A DNA stretch of 24,924 bases, taken from positions 1 through 24,924 of the forward strand of contig CAMWQF010000007.1 of assembly GCA_947176285.1 (NCBI GenBank). Direction: 5' to 3'. Positions 22,759 through 24,924 of this stretch are shown piece by piece. The DNA is from an uncultured Porphyromonadaceae bacterium. GTDB lineage: Bacteria; Bacteroidota; Bacteroidia; Bacteroidales; Muribaculaceae. Every line of letters starts with the position of its first letter. Position 1 is the stretch's first letter. Below the pieces are notes generated by a model that was not told where the DNA came from, made no database searches, and saw only the letters and a list, made by a program, of their open reading frames with translations. The translations under genes and the position numbers were made by a program.

Positions 22759-24342
22759 TTAAAATTCCGAGCTGAAATGGAATCGGATTTTGGGGAAGTC
22801 TGCCTGTGCCATCTGGAGAACATAATTGCTATCTGCCAAGAATACGTCGCGGCCGTCTTTGTCTTTTGCCATGAATTGATATTTTCGCTTCTTGAAAGCT
22901 TCAAGAGCTTCCTGATCATCGCTTTCTATCCAGCATGCCTTATAAAGGCTTATTGGTTCCCAACGGCATTGTGCTCCATATTCGTGAAGGAGGCGATATT
23001 GTATCACTTCAAACTGAAGTTGACCGACAGTGCCGATAATCTTGCGTCCGTTAAATTGGTTGGTGAACATCTGTGCCACACCTTCATCCATGAGTTGATT
23101 GATACCCTTGTCAAGTTGCTTGGCTTTCATAGGGTCAGCATTCTCAAGATATTTAAACATTTCCGGTGAGAAAGATGGGAGACCTTTAAAATGCAGGTTC
23201 TCTCCGGAAGTCAAAGTATCGCCTATCTTAAAATTACCAGTGTCAGGAATACCTACGATATCTCCAGGATATGCTTCATCTACAATATTTTTTTTCTGAG
23301 CCATGAATGCAGTAGGGGCTGCAAATTTCATCATCTTGTTGTGGCGTACATGCTTGTAGTTGACATTGCGTTCAAACTTTCCGCTGCATATCTTGACAAA
23401 TGCGATGCAACTGCGATGGTTCGGATCCATGTTGGCGTGAATCTTGAATACAAACCCTGTAAATCCCTCTTCTTTTGGCTCTACAGTGCGTTCTTCTGCA
23501 TCTATGGGGAGTGGTGCTGGAGCAATTTCACAAAAACAGTCTAATAGTTCTTTTACACCGAATGTATTAAGAGCTGATCCAAAGAAAACCGGAGCTACTT
23601 CGCCTCTAAGATAAGCATCTTTGTCAAATTCCGGATATACTCCTTCAATAAGTTCGAGGTCTTCACGCAATTTATCAGCATCAGTTTTTCCTACGAGTTC
23701 ATCAACAATAGGAGAGTTGACATCTTCTATCTCTACACGCTCACTGATAGTCTGCTTTGATGGAGTAAAAAGATCGAGACCATGCTCATAAATATTATAT
23801 ACACCCTTGAATTTCTCCCCGATATTGATTGGCCATGTAAGTGGACGTACAGAAATCTTAAGTTCTTGTTCAAGTTCATCAAGGATGTCAAAAGGATCTC
23901 TGCCCTCTCGGTCAAGCTTATTGACGAAGATTATTACGGGGGTCTTTCTCATACGGCAGACTTCCATAAGGCGTCTAGTCTGGGTCTCCACGCCTTTAGC
24001 AACGTCTACAACAATAATTACAGAGTCTACAGCGGTCAAAGTACGGAAAGTATCTTCTGCAAAGTCTTGGTGACCCGGAGTGTCAAGAATATTAATCTTA
24101 TAGTCCTTGTAGTTGAAACCCATTACAGAAGTAGCCACTGATATTCCGCGCTGCTTCTCAATCTCCATCCAGTCGGATGTTGCAGTCTTCTTGATCTTGT
24201 TGCTCTTTACTGCTCCAGCGACATGGATAGCACCACCGAAAAGAAGAAGTTTTTCGGTCAGAGTAGTCTTTCCGGCATCCGGATGAGAAATAATGGCAAA
24301 TGTGCGACGTCGCGCAATCTCTTTATTTAGTTCTTCCGACAT
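22759..24342 (-). CDS. prfC: Peptide chain release factor 3 (RF3)
   Basis: RF3 is a translational GTPase that removes RF1/RF2 from the ribosome after peptide release. The 527-residue length matches the family. The G domain shows the P-loop SHPDAGKTT (19-27), the switch I/II regions with RGISVATSVMGF and DTPGHQDFAEDT (about 87-98), and the NKLD specificity motif (about 141-144). The tract TATSDWMEIEKQRG is diagnostic of RF3 compared with EF-G. Domains II and III follow, with VGQLQFEVIQYRL near residue 445. Its ATG lies three bases after the DUF4924 stop, so the two are translated from one transcript, and the hairpin at 22701-22731 terminates it. Confidence 0.96.
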   Translation of the reverse strand: MSEELNKEIARRRTFAIISHPDAGKTTLTEKLLLFGGAIHVAGAVKSNKIKKTATSDWMEIEKQRGISVATSVMGFNYKDYKINILDTPGHQDFAEDTFRTLTAVDSVIIVVDVAKGVETQTRRLMEVCRMRKTPVIIFVNKLDREGRDPFDILDELEQELKISVRPLTWPINIGEKFKGVYNIYEHGLDLFTPSKQTISERVEIEDVNSPIVDELVGKTDADKLREDLELIEGVYPEFDKDAYLRGEVAPVFFGSALNTFGVKELLDCFCEIAPAPLPIDAEERTVEPKEEGFTGFVFKIHANMDPNHRSCIAFVKICSGKFERNVNYKHVRHNKMMKFAAPTAFMAQKKNIVDEAYPGDIVGIPDTGNFKIGDTLTSGENLHFKGLPSFSPEMFKYLENADPMKAKQLDKGINQLMDEGVAQMFTNQFNGRKIIGTVGQLQFEVIQYRLLHEYGAQCRWEPISLYKACWIESDDQEALEAFKKRKYQFMAKDKDGRDVFLADSNYVLQMAQADFPKIRFHFSSEF

Positions 24343-24345
24343 AGT

Positions 24346-24894
24346 TTATTCAAGATCAAGCTCGTTATTGTAATCTTTCTTATAATACTGGGCAAGAGTG
24401 CCAAGGAAATGCGACACTTCGGAGGCAGCGTCAAGTGTTTCTTTAGAAATTTCTTTACCTTGGATCTTCAGCATAAGGATTCCATAAAGGAAATTGAAAA
24501 GAGTCTCCATTTCGCCAACCTTGTTTTCACCAGCTTTGGCTCTCAATTCTACTATCAATGGAAGAATCTTGTAGTAAGATGCAGCAAATTTAGCGTATTT
24601 TGGATCCTTCACAAGCCTAGCATTGAGGTCGTCAAGTGCTATGATGACATTCTTATTAAGTTGAAGATGCCCTTTTTCCACAACACCTTCTCTACGCATC
24701 ATGTCAATGAGAGATTCATACCATTCCCTCATTTCCTTCCGTTGCTCTTCTGAGAGATTCTCGTGCTTATCTACTATATTTTCTTGAATGCGGTCAAGGT
24801 CTAGGCCAAAAGCCCTGATCAAATCTTCAATCTGCCACATGTAGAGCAGATATTCCGCAATATTTTCCCGTTTTTTTTGTGATGCTGTTATCAT
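24346..24894 (-). CDS. DUF4924 family protein, Bacteroidetes-specific, function unknown
   Basis: The 182-residue, mainly alpha-helical, charged protein has no signal peptide or membrane segment. It matches from memory the DUF4924 family, which is restricted to Bacteroidetes: RENIAEYLLYMWQIEDLIRAFG (9-30), EWYESLIDMMRREGVVEKGHLQLNKNVI (58-85) and AASYYKILPLIVELRAK. The family has no known function. I see no catalytic motif. It is co-transcribed with prfC, with three bases between them, which might hint at a translation-related role but is weak evidence. The start at 24894 gives the conserved family N-terminus, yet it lies only four bases after a -7 box, so the transcript may be leaderless. Confidence 0.85.
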   Translation of the reverse strand: MITASQKKRENIAEYLLYMWQIEDLIRAFGLDLDRIQENIVDKHENLSEEQRKEMREWYESLIDMMRREGVVEKGHLQLNKNVIIALDDLNARLVKDPKYAKFAASYYKILPLIVELRAKAGENKVGEMETLFNFLYGILMLKIQGKEISKETLDAASEVSHFLGTLAQYYKKDYNNELDLE

Positions 24895-24898
24895 AGTG

Positions 24899-24906
24899 CA
24901 AAATTA
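24899..24906 (-). promoter_or_regulatory. -7 element of the DUF4924-prfC operon
   Basis: TAATTTTG reads on the minus strand from 24906 to 24899, preceded by TTTTTG as at the other boxes. The expected -33 position lies beyond the window edge. Only four bases (CACT) separate the box from the ATG at 24894. Confidence 0.6.
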
Positions 24907-24924
24907 CAAAAAGTAGGTCTAATC

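Noticed and set aside
1..24924. CRISPR arrays, insertion sequences, prophage genes, tRNA or rRNA genes
   Set aside because: No regularly spaced direct repeats, transposase or integrase-like proteins, or cloverleaf-type sequences were noticed on either strand by eye.

Overview
The window looks like chromosome of an anaerobic gut Bacteroidales, most plausibly near Muribaculaceae or Bacteroidaceae. The evidence is the -7 box TAATTTTG (the Bacteroidetes TAnnTTTG element) upstream of five transcription units, the near absence of Shine-Dalgarno sequences, Bacteroidetes-restricted families (DUF4924, DUF5106), rubrerythrin, and secreted GH43/GH8 xylan and arabinan hydrolases. No prophage, insertion sequence, CRISPR array, tRNA or rRNA was seen. 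No gene-free stretch exceeds 300 bases.

Layout. (1) 43-3123: surE (+), a PurF-like protein (-) and rubrerythrin (+), separated by strong hairpin terminators. (2) 7974-3256, minus strand: a secreted-glycan operon coding for a small jelly-roll-like secreted protein, a GH43 arabinanase-like enzyme with a ricin-type lectin tail, and an 836-residue GH43-CBM6-GH8 fusion. No SusC/SusD pair or regulator lies in the window, so this is a partial or minimal utilisation locus. (3) 8152-18879, plus strand: eleven co-directional genes with short gaps. They are a BadF-type sugar kinase, a DUF5106/thioredoxin-like protein, DoxX, mnmA, a bifunctional-nuclease/UVR protein, argR, an ArgC-like protein, a short SSB, speA, truA and ligA. 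(4) 20540-18862, minus: an AI-2E family transporter translationally coupled to a Mug-type uracil-DNA glycosylase, whose 3' end overlaps that of ligA. (5) 20780-22678, plus: a large MscS channel, then a bidirectional terminator. (6) 24894-22759, minus: a DUF4924 gene and prfC.

The most interesting feature is that three proteins keep the fold signatures of metabolic or regulatory families but have lost defining functional residues. The PurF-like protein lacks the N-terminal Cys nucleophile and the rest of the glutaminase site, yet keeps the PRPP motif and the four Fe-S cysteines. The ArgC-like protein has Ser instead of the catalytic Cys, has lost the catalytic His and has a degraded NADPH loop. 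The neighbouring ArgR has Ala-Asn instead of the Asp-Asp pair that binds arginine. The ArgR and ArgC-like genes are adjacent and sit just upstream of arginine decarboxylase, suggesting an arginine module that has been repurposed or is being lost. Homology assignments are from reading the protein sequences; no database search was run.
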